Origin: Malacoplasma sp.
GTDB lineage: Bacteria > Bacillota_I > Bacilli_A > Mycoplasmatales > Mycoplasmoidaceae
Direction: 5' to 3'
Assembly (NCBI GenBank): GCA_021444005.1
Contig: JABUSB010000003.1
Location: 30,637 to 94,636, forward strand
Length of the DNA: 64,000 nucleotides
The notes below the pieces were generated by a model. The model did not search any database, was not told the DNA's origin, and saw nothing but the letters and a program-made list of their open reading frames with translations. Shown one piece after another: positions 42,805 to 53,618 of the stretch (within the stretch, counting starts at the first letter, position 1; every line of letters starts with the position of its first letter). A program made the position numbers and the translations under genes.

Positions 42805-43728
42805 ATGTATATTTTGGGAATTGAATCAAGTTGTGATGATACAAGCATTGCAATTTTAAAAGACAATCAAGTATTAAGTTGTATTACTAAAAATAATGCA
42901 AAACAATTAGATCCCTTTGGGGGAATAGTCCCTGAAATTGTAGCAAGATTCCACCAAGAAAATATCATTCCTTGTTTTTTAGAAGCATTAGAAAATGCTA
43001 ATATTCAAAGTACTCAAATTGACAAAATTGCATATACTCAAACCCCTGGATTAGTGGGTTCTCTTTTTGTGGGGGAAGTGTTTGCAAAATCACTTGCTTT
43101 TGCATTAGGTATCGAAGCGATTGGGTTAAACCATATTCATGGACACATATTAAGTCCCTTTATTAATTCAAATCCAATTTATCCTTTTTTAGCACTGATT
43201 GCATCTGGGAAAACGACAAGTATTTTTTTAGTGCAAAACGCGAATAATATTATTGAGTTGAATAAAACAAAAGACGATGCAATTGGAGAAGCGTTTGATA
43301 AAGTTGGCAAAGAATTAGGATATCAATACCCAGCAGGTCCATTACTTGATAAAAACTTTGATATTAACAAAGCTACTTTAAAATTTAGTTTTCCAAGTGT
43401 TGAGAGTGATTTCTCATTTTCGGGAATTAAAAATAAATTTAAAACCTTAATTCAAAATGAGTATAGAAAAAATAAAGCAATTGACACAATTACAATCGGA
43501 TCTTCATTTGTAAAATATACAATTGATTTAATTATTAAAAAATTAGTGCACTACCAAAAAAAATACAATGTTGATGTAGTTACGATTGGTGGTGGGGTTG
43601 CAAGCAATAGTTATTTTCAAAGTTGTATTAAAACGATTTTTAAAAACAGCTTTGTACCATTAAAACAATTTGCAACTGATAATGCGGCAATGATGGCCTA
43701 TTTGTATTACCAAAAATCATTAATTTAA
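42805..43728 (+). CDS. tsaD: tRNA t6A37 threonylcarbamoyltransferase TsaD
   Basis: Transfers threonylcarbamoyl to A37 of ANN-decoding tRNAs. 307 residues. Motifs: LGIESSCDDTSIA, GGIVPEIVARFH, metal-binding NHIHGH, DDAIGEAFDKVGKELGYQYPAGP, FSFSGIKNKF, TIGGGVASNSYF and DNAAMMAYL. The usual SGGHT nucleotide loop reads SGKTT. The start at 42805 follows AAAGGAG. Adjacent to the pot operon without a visible terminator; converges on the ftsA-like gene with a 3-nt gap. Confidence 0.95.
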   Translation: MYILGIESSCDDTSIAILKDNQVLSCITKNNAKQLDPFGGIVPEIVARFHQENIIPCFLEALENANIQSTQIDKIAYTQTPGLVGSLFVGEVFAKSLAFALGIEAIGLNHIHGHILSPFINSNPIYPFLALIASGKTTSIFLVQNANNIIELNKTKDDAIGEAFDKVGKELGYQYPAGPLLDKNFDINKATLKFSFPSVESDFSFSGIKNKFKTLIQNEYRKNKAIDTITIGSSFVKYTIDLIIKKLVHYQKKYNVDVVTIGGGVASNSYFQSCIKTIFKNSFVPLKQFATDNAAMMAYLYYQKSLI

Positions 43729-43731
43729 AAA

Positions 43732-44898
43732 CTATTTAAAATTAATTTTAGTTGTCGGTTTTAAGAAATTGCTATTCTTTTTCAAACTATTGACATAGTG
43801 ATAAACACTTGCAACTAACGAGCAATACTTGTTTTCATTAATGCTAAAAGTACCACTTTCAATTGCAAAAATGTCGGCCCTTTTTTCCATATTCTTTTTA
43901 ATAAATTGGTGTCATTTTTCTAAAATATTCATTGATGAGTACAAATAAATTTCATCCACTCCTAAAAAATCTAGTTTAGCATTTTTTAAGTAATAATTTA
44001 ACAAGTCCACTAAGTATTTAATTCATTGTTGAATTAAATAACTAATGTGGTGGATTTTGGTTTGTGAATAATCTAAATACTTTTGTTTAAAGTGGTTAAT
44101 AAGAGCTAGATCGCTATCAAAATTAGCAATCATTTTGTATATCTTTAAAAGTTCTATTGAATCGGTTTCGTTAATGTTACCAATTTTACCAATTTCAGAA
44201 GTTAAGTGTCTTATTCCAAAATCATAACTTGTTTGGTTAATTAAGACCTCGTTTTCATAAGACTCAAATATTGTTTTAAGATGGCCAATATTAATTAAAA
44301 CCTTAACTTTTCTTTCTTTATTGAAAAACAACTCACTCATTACCAAACTATCGCAAGTTACCATTTTAGGAACTAGGTCAAATTGTTCATAAAAGATCGA
44401 TTTGTATTTATCAACTACATTTTTCTTCGTTAAATATGTGTTAATGTTTCAACCAAAAGATGATAAATTTGGAGGTAAATCTGGAAGGTAGGAAAAAGAT
44501 TTATTGTTAATTCTTCAATAGATTACCTTTTTTTCTAATTCGATTTTGTCAGATGCAATATTTTGATTTCCATAATTTTCTACTAAGTTAATTAAATTAG
44601 CAATTGTGAAATCAGAGTTAATGGGGATATTGTCCTTTTTAGAATTGATGATATCAAGTTTTTTTAAAGGGATATTTAAAATTAAATTTGTTTGCTTCAA
44701 GGGAATTGGAATTGGTTTTAATTCCTTTTGAAGTGTTTTAATTAAAAGTTCTTCATCAATCACGTGTGATTCTTGGAAACAGTTTTTAGTAATGAAACTT
44801 TTTTTATAAATCGGGTATAAAGTGTTTTCTATAAAACTACAACACAAAATTTTAGTTTCATAATTTCCAAATGAAATTACAGTGTAACTTTCGCGCAT
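43732..44898 (-). CDS. FtsA-like divergent actin-family protein (MG223 position)
   Basis: 388 residues. Directly downstream of rsmH, the site of ftsA in division clusters and of MG223 in M. genitalium. The N-terminus YTVISFGNYETKILCC fits the actin-fold phosphate-1 pattern (xVISxGNxxTKI), and VKVLINIGHLKTIFESYENEVLINQTSYDFGIRHLTSEI fits the phosphate-2/connect-2 region with the Gly-Gly eroded. A possible division or cytoskeletal role, peripheral to the membrane; ATP binding is doubtful. No ftsZ follows. Confidence 0.6.
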
Positions 44899-44900
44899 TA

Positions 44901-45839
44901 TTACTTAACCCTTTCAATCACTTTTAAAACTGCACTTCGAGAGCGATTGTTTTTTAAAAGCTCATCATTACTAGCCTTTTTAAATTTTAAATTAATTAAC
45001 TTAAAATGTTTTTCATTATTAATAGGAATTTCATTAGGTAATGCATTTTTTAAATAGTTATGATAAACATTTTTGATTGTTTTTTCTTCTAATGAATGAA
45101 AACTAATAGTAACTATTCTTGCATTTTTATTTAACAACATTACACTATCATTTAGTGCAATTTTTAAATTATTAATTTCATCATTGACTTCAATTCTTAG
45201 TGCTTGAAAATAAGTTCTTGCAAAATGCTTGTTTTTAAATTGCATTTTAATTGGGGTTTTTTTTCTAATAATTTCAATTAATTCCAAAGTTGTATTAATT
45301 GGCTTTTTATTGCGGTATTCTGCAATTGCACAGCTGATTGGCATTGGGTTTTTAATATCTCCATACTCTTTAAAAACCCGATTTAATTGGCTAATGCTGT
45401 ATTGGTTAACTATGTCATATGCACTTATTTTTAAGTTTTGATCCATTCGCATATCAAGATTGGCATCATATTTGTAACTAAATCCTCTTGATGCATTATC
45501 AAACATTGGACTTGAAACTCCTAAATCAAATATGATTCCATCAACTTTATCAATATTTAAATCTAATAGCAATTGTTTAATGTTTTTAAAATTGGAATTT
45601 ATAAAAATACAGTTTTTATATTGCAAAAAATGCTTGTGATAGTAATCTAGCGCATCTTTATCGACATCAAAGCAAATAAGTTTACCAGTGTTATTAAGTT
45701 TTTCTAATATTGCACGACTGTGCCCACCTCGTCCAAAAGTTGCATCAACATAAATTCCGTTTTGGACAATATTTAAAGCTGCAATGCTTTCGTTTAATAA
45801 TACTGATTGATGGCTATAGTTGGATTGGTTTTGATTCAT
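44901..45839 (-). CDS. rsmH: 16S rRNA m4C1402 methyltransferase RsmH
   Basis: 312 residues, full length. SAM-binding YVDATFGRGGHSRAIL, DGIIFDLGVSSPMFD, ARGFSYKYDANLDMRMD, RTYFQALRIEVNDEI and TISFHSLEEKTIK are canonical. It is normally second in the dcw cluster after mraZ, but here the gene upstream is a divergent tag gene. A 59-nt divergent region separates the two. Confidence 0.97.
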   Translation of the reverse strand: MNQNQSNYSHQSVLLNESIAALNIVQNGIYVDATFGRGGHSRAILEKLNNTGKLICFDVDKDALDYYHKHFLQYKNCIFINSNFKNIKQLLLDLNIDKVDGIIFDLGVSSPMFDNASRGFSYKYDANLDMRMDQNLKISAYDIVNQYSISQLNRVFKEYGDIKNPMPISCAIAEYRNKKPINTTLELIEIIRKKTPIKMQFKNKHFARTYFQALRIEVNDEINNLKIALNDSVMLLNKNARIVTISFHSLEEKTIKNVYHNYLKNALPNEIPINNEKHFKLINLKFKKASNDELLKNNRSRSAVLKVIERVK

Positions 45840-45898
45840 AAAAAGCTTAAATTTATAATTTTAATTATAATTAAAATTGACCTTTTTTAATTGAGTTT

Positions 45899-46474
45899 AT
45901 GAAGCAAATCAATGACACTACAAGATGCAGTTGAGCAAAAAGTAAATCGTATCAAGAGTATCACGATAATGAGTGGGGTAAAGTGATTCACAATGATAAT
46001 TATCTTTTTGAATTGCTATGTTTAGAAACCCAAAGTGTTGGACTAGGCTTTGGAGTTATTTTAGCTAAAAGAAAAGCATACCAAACTTGTTTTGATTTTA
46101 AAAACATTCAAAAAATTAGTTTGCTACAAGACGATGAAATTGATTTCATACTAAAAAACTTTAATGTTTTAAAAAACAAACCTAAGATTAATGCAATTGT
46201 TGCAAATGCTAATGCCTATTTAAAATTAGTTAAACAATATCATTCCCTTGATAACTTTTTGTGATCAAAATCTAACTTTAGTTCAATTAATACTCCAATC
46301 GGGACAACTTCAAATCAATTGTCAATTGAAATTAGTTGTGAACTAAAAAAATACGGTTTCAAATTTATTGGACCCACAATTGTTTATTCTTATTTGGAAG
46401 CAATTGGGGTTATTGTAGCAAAACATGAACCGAATTGTTTTTTAGCGAAAATGCGACAATTTAAAAATTGTTAA
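45899..46474 (+). CDS. tag: DNA-3-methyladenine glycosylase I
   Basis: Base-excision enzyme removing 3-methyladenine. 191 residues. TRCSWAKSKSYQEYHDNEWGKVIHNDNYLFELLCLETQS matches Tag, with the zinc ligands Cys (RCSWA) and His (YHDNEWG) and, near the end, KHEPNC for the remaining His/Cys pair. The catalytic-pocket Glu in CLETQS is kept, but the Trp of the family's AGLSW is Phe (VGLGF). Its stop overlaps the end of the converging NagB-like gene by 4 bp. Confidence 0.88.
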
Positions 46475-47763
46475 TCAATGTCTTGGAAGTCGTCGATTGC
46501 TGCAAAATCAAATTCACCATAATCATCTTCTTTTTTAATTTCTTTTGGAGCCTCGACCTTAGTTTCTTCTGGTTTTGTAACAACTGCATTATCAAATGCT
46601 TGGTTACCATTAATTTTAATGTCATCTACACCATTAGTGATTTCAATATTAATTGTTGGGATATCATTTGCTGGTGCTACTTGTGTTTTTTGCACTTGTT
46701 GCTCTTCTTCAATAAATACATCGGCTTCTGTTAAAGCTGGTGCTTGGTTTATTGGTGTTGCTTGCGCAACAGAAGCATTTGCAAGCGTTTGCTCATTTTG
46801 CACTACATAACTGTTAGAAGTTTGTTGTACCTGCATTGGGTTAGCAGCAGGTTGTGGCTGGTTTTGAATGAAGTAAGAGTTAATTGAAGGCATATTCAAA
46901 TTAGGGTTATTAATTGGGTTATATGCATTTTGAGTTTCATAACTTAAAACTTCTTTTGAAGAAGTGTATAGCGTATCAATTGGTGCAAAGATTCCAGCTG
47001 ATGCTTTTTTATCTACCAACACAACTACGTTTGGGTGGTTTTTTAACAAACAAGTTGGTAATTTTTTATCATAGTCTTTTGTGTAAAAAAGCTTTTGTAA
47101 CACATTTGCACATTCACTGCCAACCCCAATTATGTAAATCATTCTAGTTTTTAAGATTTGGTCAATCCCTAGCGTTGCACAAGCTACTGGTAGTCCTGTA
47201 TTTGGTTGGAATTCATCTCTAATCACAGCTAATGATGTATTGTCCAAATTAACCCCTTGCGATGCTAGTTTTGTGTCATCAACAACCCGGTTAAAAATAA
47301 GGGATCCATCAGCTCGCATTTTTAGTACTAAAACATCTAAACCATTAACTGCATCAATTTCAGCATCATATGAAGATAACCCATTAGTGAATAGATTTAC
47401 AAACCGATCAAAATTTAGAATTGAGTGAAAGTTTTGTTGCTGAAAATCAATTGCATTAAAAAATGTGTTTTTTAAAAAAACTTCAGTAGAAGTGTTAGAC
47501 AACTCTGATCATTTATTGAAATCATAAATATAATCATCTGTCATAAAGAAGTTGACATTTTGAAATGAAACTTGTTTATTGTTATAAATTTGTTTTAATT
47601 TATCAAATAATGAATAAAATTGAGCTCTTGATTCAATTGCTAAATTTAAACCAATTTTTGATTTAATGTGTCTTACAATTTCTGATGCTAAATAATCTTC
47701 AGTACTTTCATAATTTTCAAATACTTTAAAATTAATGTTTTTGTCATTGCTTGATGAATTCAT
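46471..47763 (-). CDS. NagB/6-phosphogluconolactonase-like probable pseudoenzyme with low-complexity tail
   Basis: 430 residues. Residues 1-~240 follow the NagB fold: NVNFFMTDDYIY for the FxMDEYxG motif, GLDVLVLKMRADGSLIFN for GGIDLFLLGIGxDGHIAFN, and TLGIDQILKTRMIYIIGVG for the allosteric/C-terminal strand. The ring-opening His (DGH) is Ser and the Glu after FN is Arg, so deaminase activity is unlikely. Residues ~250-430 are Gln/Asn/Pro/Val-rich, ending in an acidic EFDFAAIDDFQDID. A regulatory or structural role is plausible. Confidence 0.65.
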
Positions 47764-47900
47764 ATGTGCTCCATTTAAATAAAATTTTTTGTTTTGTGAT
47801 TTTAAAATGGTGTAAATAAATTAACAACTATTTTATAGTTTTATATTATTACAAGATTAATAAAATAAAATGATTAATTACTGATTTTGTAATTTAAAAC

Positions 47901-49502
47901 TTAGTTATTTAAAATAACAGTTTCGACAAAATTACTAATTGCTTTTGAATCATTATTCCCAATTTGGTATTTAGCAACAGTTTTTAGTTTTTCACTTGCA
48001 TTTTCTAAAGCAACCCCATTTTTCAGGTGACTCATTAAAATGTAATCATTATTAGAATCACCAAAGAAATAAGTGTTGTCATTTTTATTATTTAAAATCT
48101 TTTGTAATTCTAAGTAACCACTATATTTAGAAACTGCACCACTATAAATATCAATACAATCATCTGCTGCACTTGTCATATCACACAAACCGCGATCAAT
48201 TAAATCCTTAAAGATGTTAATTCAATCATTTTCTTTCAAGCTATCACAAAGTCCTGAAATGGTGAAGATATTAAGATTTTGATCAAGTAAAAAGGATTCT
48301 AATTGAGAGTAATTCATATGACTTAAATCAGCTGCATCACTTGAGAAATAGAATGAAAGGGTTTGCCAATCTTGATTTGAAAAGCAATAGATGTATAAAT
48401 TTAATTCAGTATAAATTAGAAATGAAATTTTTCTTTCAAATGCAAGTTTTAAAAAGAATAATCTAACATCACTGCTTAATGGTTTTGTTAATGGGACAAT
48501 TTCATTTTTGTTAACATCAAACAAAATTGCACCATTGCTTAAAATGGCATATTTAACAACACCAATTTGTTTGATAATATCAGTTGTTTGTGCATAACAT
48601 CTTCCCGTTGCAATAATGATGTTGTGCCCCATTTGATTGGCTTTTGTTAAAGTGTTTATAGTGTATTGGGGTACTTTATGTTGGCTATTTAATATTGTGC
48701 CATCTAAATCAAAAATTAAAGTTTTTTTATCAACAGTTTTATCCTTGTCATTTTTAAAAAGGAAGGAACTTTGAAAATCCTTGCTAGCTTCATACTCTTG
48801 TGTTAAAAGGGATTCAATATCAGCTCTTTCTAATTGATTATTTTTTGATTTTTTTTCTTTTAAATTAAGCATTGAAATAAAATCATTTGTTTCAAAAGGT
48901 GCTTCTTTTTTTCCTAATGATCCGTATTCTGCATCCACTTTTTCTTCAAAAAAAGCACTAGTTTGCTGGCTGATAAATTCTTTATTTAAAGATTGGGGGA
49001 CTTGGTATTCAAATTCAAGGAATTGACTTTCATTGTCATTATTTTCAAAATTAGTTTGGTCAGCTTCGTTTTCAATAAAAACATCTTTTTCACTTAAAAT
49101 GGTTTGTGCAATTAAGTCAACTGGTTTTGCTTCAAACACTTGTGGTGTTTTGTCGCTACTATTTAATTGACTAAAATCTAGCGGGTCAACATTTGGAATA
49201 AATGGTGAAGCATCACTGATAAAATCACTATTTAAATTCAAATCTGATGCTTTTGTAATTTCTTGTTCACTTAAAGCAGGGTTTTCTAAAATTTGATCTT
49301 TATTAGTTTCAGAACTTTCGAAGCTAGCATTAAAATTATTTGTAAATTCAAAATCATTTGCAAAAATTTCTTCTTGTGTTGTTTCTTGGTTACTTTCGAT
49401 ATAAGCTTTTACTTTTGGATACAAATTTAAAAATGAATCAAGGTTAAGTTCATTTTTAAAGTTATGATCATTTTTATGGATTCCATAAAGTATTTTAGCC
49501 AT
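47901..49502 (-). CDS. Cof-type HAD phosphatase with long acidic N-terminal extension
   Basis: 533 residues. The C-terminal ~275 form a complete HAD: IFDLDGTILNS (nucleophile near 264), IIIATGRCYAQT, AILSNGAILFD, a C2 cap and FFGDSNNDYILMSHL. The first ~255 residues are Glu/Asp/Asn/Phe-rich with short LDSFLNLYP-like patches and look disordered; no family recognised there. MAKILYGIHKNDHN is the start. It follows the second dehydrogenase paralog by 6 nt in an operon on the minus strand. Sugar-phosphate or FMN phosphatase is the usual family role. Confidence 0.8.
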
Positions 49503-49508
49503 TTTAAT

Positions 49509-50273
49509 TCAATTAAGGTTTTTATTGTTACTACTTAAAAATTCATTAACTTGTAAAGCACAATCTCTTAATTCAAGATTTAGCTTTTCTAAGTTATTGG
49601 TTTTAATTTCATTAAAGTATTTGCTAAATACTTTGTTACCCCCAGCACCAAAAGCGATTGCGTTGTATAGTGTATCTAAGTCTAAATTATGATCAATTGC
49701 ATAATTTAGAGCTTCTACAACTGCTAGTGTTGCACTCGCCTTTAGGATTTCATTAGCTTGTTTTGTAGCAATTGCGCTCCCGTATGACCCACAATAGTAA
49801 AAAGCAACATTCAAATCTAAAAAGATGGGTTGAAGTTTATCAAACAAGTATTTTTTAGAAGCAATTGGTAACACATTAACCGGGTTTTTGCTTTGATTAA
49901 AGTTAACAATTAAGGGTGCTTCAACATATTCCATTAACGGTTGTTTTGATAACACATTTTTAGATAAGCTAATTGAATTGTTAGACAAATCAATACAAAC
50001 TATTTTTTTATTAGCTTTATTGATTGCATTAATAATTCCCTCTTGTGCTACATAAATTTTATAAACATCTGCGGGATTTAAAAAATAGGTGAAAATAATA
50101 TCAACCTTTTCAACCATTTCTTGAATTGATTGTACTCATCTAAAATTTTGCCAATTATCAAAATTTTGGACAGATTGGTAAGTGGATAACAAAAAGATTT
50201 CGTGATGGTTAAGAGCAAGATATTGGATTAAGTTTTCATTTGAAAAATTTATTGTAATTCAACCGATTTTCAT
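49509..50273 (-). CDS. Beta-hydroxyacid dehydrogenase paralog, degenerate
   Basis: 254 residues. Aligns with the next gene upstream, but the NAD-binding GxGxMG is absent (MKIGWITINFSNENL), and DAPVTGG has become EAPLIVN. The family lysine/asparagine region GSAIATKQANEIL is recognisable (K and N kept). The C-terminal helical domain is shortened. Probably cannot bind NAD(P) in the normal way; perhaps a partner subunit of its intact paralog. The gap between the two is 3 nt. ATG 50273 is chosen by alignment of MKIxWI. Confidence 0.7.
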
Positions 50274-50276
50274 ACC

Positions 50277-51143
50277 TTATTGCTCCCTCTTTAATTTAAT
50301 GTATTCAAAAATTGCTTGTGTGCCTAAATTGTTTACTGATTGGTTTTCATTAGCAAATTCTTGGTAAACCTTCAATACTTCATTAATTGCATATAAATAT
50401 GTTTTTTGGTTTTCTTTTACCAAGTTTAGATCTTTAATAAGGTGTTTTATTAAAAAGCCGGGCATTAAATTGTTATCAATCATTTTAGGACCATTGTTTT
50501 CAAGTTGTCAGCTATTTCCAATTGATTTTTTAAAAATACTTAGAGCGCCTTCTAAATTAACCTCATTTTTAATACAATGGTTAAGTGCTTCAGCAATGTT
50601 GTAAGTATTGATTCCAACAAGAATTTGGTTAAACATTTTCGCATGTTGTCCACTTCCTGCTTGTCCAAAATAATTAATTTTATTGCCCAAAACTTCTAAA
50701 ATTGGTTTAACTTTTTCAAAGGTTGCAAAATTACCACCTACAAGAATTGAAAGGGTACCGTTTTGAGCACCAATATCCCCACCAGTTACTGGTGCATCCA
50801 ATACTGCAATGTTTTTATCATTGTATGCAATTTGCTTTGCAATTTGGGGTGAAGAGGTTGTAAAATCAATGCAAATTTGGTGTGAATTTGCAAACTCTAA
50901 AATTCCTTTTTCTTTGTCACAATACACATCTAATACGTCTTGGGGATATCCAACCATTGTCATAATTAAATCAACACCAGCAATTGCTTCTTTTATTGAA
51001 TTAAACTTTTTGATGTTTATGTGATTTAATTGATCCATTTTGGATAATGTGCGGTTATAAATGTGGAGTAAATGGTTAGCATTTGCTAGTCTTTGCAGCA
51101 TATTTTTCCCCATAATTCCCGTACCAATTCAAGCAATTTTCAT
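50277..51143 (-). CDS. 3-hydroxyisobutyrate/beta-hydroxyacid dehydrogenase family protein
   Basis: 288 residues. N-terminal Rossmann motif WIGTGIMGKNM, IMTMVGYPQDV, DFTTSSPQIA, substrate motif LDAPVTGGDIGAQNGTL, and catalytic Lys in GSGQHAKMFNQIL. Family members reduce tartronate semialdehyde, succinic semialdehyde or glyoxylate; the physiological substrate is not clear here. First gene of the minus-strand unit with the degenerate paralog and the HAD. RBS AAAGGG precedes ATG 51143. Confidence 0.88.
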
Positions 51144-51423
51144 TATCTTACCCTTTGTTTATACTATTATTAATTTTATTTAATCAATTGCTAATTTATA
51201 AAATAAATTAACATTATTAACCTGCGTTTAATGGATTTTCAATTAATTGCAAAATAATGGTTTTTTAATTAAATAAAGTTTGAAAAAATTAACTCAAATT
51301 TAATGATTTGCGAAATTGAACCAAATTATTATCATTAAAAACTTTATTTTAGATTTAAAATATTTGAGTTGGGGTTTGTGGTTTTAAATTTCAACATTAT
51401 TTTATTTTTATTAAGGAGCTTAT

Positions 51424-52785
51424 ATGAAAGTAGTTGTAATTGGTATTAATCATGCAGGTACTTCTGCTATTAGAACATTATTATCAATTAACCCAAATGC
51501 TGAAGTTGTTGCATTTGACCGTAACAATAATATTTCCTTTTTAGGTTGTGGAATTGCTCTTACTGTAAGTGGAGTAGTACAAAACACTAATGATTTGTTT
51601 TACTCAAATCCACAAGAATTAGAATCAATGGGTGCAAAAGTATTTATGAATACTGATGTAATTGAAATTGATCGTAAAAACAAAGTAGTAACTGTAAAAG
51701 ATTTAGAAACTGAAGAAACTAGAACTGAATCTTATGACAAACTAATTTACGCAGCTGGTAGTTGACCAATTGATTTACATTTCAAAAATCAAGAATTAAA
51801 AAATATTGAAATTTGTAAATTGTACCAACACGCTCTAAAACTAATTGAAAAAGCAAAAGATGAATCAATTAAAAAAGTAGTAGTGGTTGGGTGTGGCTAT
51901 ATTGGCGTTGAACTTGTAGAAGCGTATACACAATCGGGAAAACAAGTAACTTTAATTGATGTCCTTCCAAGAGTATTGGGTACATACTATGATAAAAACT
52001 TTACAGACAAATTAGAAGAAAACATGAAAGCAGAAGGGGTTAGACTTTGCTTAAACCAAAAAGTTTCTGAATTTGTAGATGATGGTAATGGTAATGTTTG
52101 TAAAGTAATTACTGATAAAGAAGAAATTGAAGCAGATTTGGTGATCTTGTGTATTGGTTTCAAACCAAATGGTGAATTGTTACCAAACCTTAAAAAATCA
52201 GGAAATGGTGCAATTATTGTAAACCGTAAAGCACAATCAAGTGATCCAAACATTTATGCAATTGGTGATTGTGCAGCAGTGTTTGATGCGGCAACTAAAC
52301 AATACCGTAACATTGCTCTAGCTACTAATGCAGTAAAATTAGGAATTGTTGCAGCTTCACAAATTTGTGGATTAGAAAATGTTGTTATTCCAAATATTGT
52401 AGGTACAAATGCAATTTGTGTATTTGGCTTAAAATTTGCAAGTACTGGGGTTACAGAAGATGTGGCTGCACGTTTTGGACTAAAAGTGAAAACTTGTGAA
52501 TATAGTGATAATGACCGTCCAGAATGAATGAACACAGTTGAAAAAGTGCAAGTTAAACTAGTGTATGAAGAAGAGACAATGCGATTAGTGGGTGCACAAA
52601 TTCTTTCTTTTGGAGATGCTAACCACACTGAATGAATTTTCTCACTAGCATTAGCTATTCAATTAGGATTAAACTTATTCCAAATTGCATTTACTGATGT
52701 ATACTTCTTACCACACTTGAACAAACCATTTAACTTTGTATTGTCTTCAATTCTAAAAGCTTTGGGAATGAAATACATTAAGTAA
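51424..52785 (+). CDS. nox: NADH oxidase (CoA-disulfide-reductase family)
   Basis: Cytosolic flavoprotein oxidising NADH with O2, important for redox balance in fermenting mycoplasmas. 453 residues. FAD motif VVVIGINHAGTSA at the start, redox-active C42 in NISFLGCGIALTVSG, second Rossmann VVVVGCGYIGVELVEAY, the FAD-binding IYAIGDCAAV, and the dimerisation domain ending FNFVLSSILKALGMKYIK. RBS AAGGAGC. Divergent from the dehydrogenase/HAD unit across a 280-nt AT-rich gap. Confidence 0.95.
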
Positions 52786-52806
52786 TTGAAAAGCTTTTTA
52801 AATATA

Positions 52807-52841
52807 AAAAATAGAAAGTATGCTGCTTTCTATTTTTTTAT
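52807..52841 (+). terminator. Terminator after nox
   Basis: AAATAGAAAG/CTTTCTATTT with a 7-nt loop and T-run. Confidence 0.85.
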
Positions 52842-52884
52842 TTCTATCTCTATTTTATAATTAGTTAAATAATAGAAAAAAGTT

Positions 52885-52890
52885 TATAAT
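52885..52890 (+). promoter_or_regulatory. -10 element, probably leaderless transcript
   Basis: TATAAT ends 8 nt before ATG 52899, so transcription would start at or within a few bases of the start codon. Confidence 0.5.
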
Positions 52891-52898
52891 TTGCAATT

Positions 52899-53615
52899 AT
52901 GAAAATTGATTTGACTAATAAGGCAATTGCGAAAAAAACCGGATTTAGTGAAGACAAAGATCTTAAAGCTAAAAAGCCAGAAAAAAAAGCTAAGCCTTTT
53001 AATTCTTCAAAAAAGGAAACACTTGATAAACCAAACGAATTTAAAAAACCTGAAAAGGTTTTAGAAACTAAAAAAGAAGGTGTGCAAAAGGATTTTAAGT
53101 TTCAAGATAAAGTAAAAGAAGTAAAGTTATTTTGTTTTGCATCAAACCGGATTGGATTATCTTTAATTTCCATTGGTTTGTTTGTAATCGCGTTAATTTC
53201 TTGTATTGTTTTAATTGCGATTAATAAGGAAAATAATTTTGAATTGTTATTGCCACTTTTAATTATTATTGGGCTTGCTAATCTTGCTAATTTTGCAATC
53301 GTTATTTTTGATTATTTCAAATTGTTTAAAAACGATGATATTGATAAAGGTGACATTGAATTTAGGATCAATTATTCGTATGCACGCATTTTTAGTGTTA
53401 CTAGAATCATAGCTCACTTTTTAGCAACAACGATAAGTGTTGGTGTTTTAATTGGGTTTTTAGCATTTAAACCAAATTTTAATGCTACTAATTTTATAAG
53501 CTTTGCAAGTTTTTATTATGGGATCATTGGTTTTTTAGTTTTTTTAAACCTTGTTGCAATTTCTTGCAGTATTTTAACTTTTGTTAATCCAGAATATTTA
53601 ATTTATCGGGAATAA
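52899..53615 (+). CDS. Four-TM membrane protein with Lys-rich N-terminus
   Basis: 238 residues, not recognised. Residues 1-75 are highly charged and Lys-rich with short KPEK-type repeats; then four TM helices (about 83-107, 113-137, 165-190, 202-225). No TGA codons. Three bases before the next gene, which has the same TM layout, followed by an ABC ATPase, suggesting a membrane complex. Confidence 0.8.
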   Translation: MKIDLTNKAIAKKTGFSEDKDLKAKKPEKKAKPFNSSKKETLDKPNEFKKPEKVLETKKEGVQKDFKFQDKVKEVKLFCFASNRIGLSLISIGLFVIALISCIVLIAINKENNFELLLPLLIIIGLANLANFAIVIFDYFKLFKNDDIDKGDIEFRINYSYARIFSVTRIIAHFLATTISVGVLIGFLAFKPNFNATNFISFASFYYGIIGFLVFLNLVAISCSILTFVNPEYLIYRE

Positions 53616-53618
53616 AAA

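Noticed and set aside
46471..47502. FtsZ next to rsmH/ftsA-like
   Set aside because: No GGGTGTG tubulin signature; the sequence fits the NagB fold instead.
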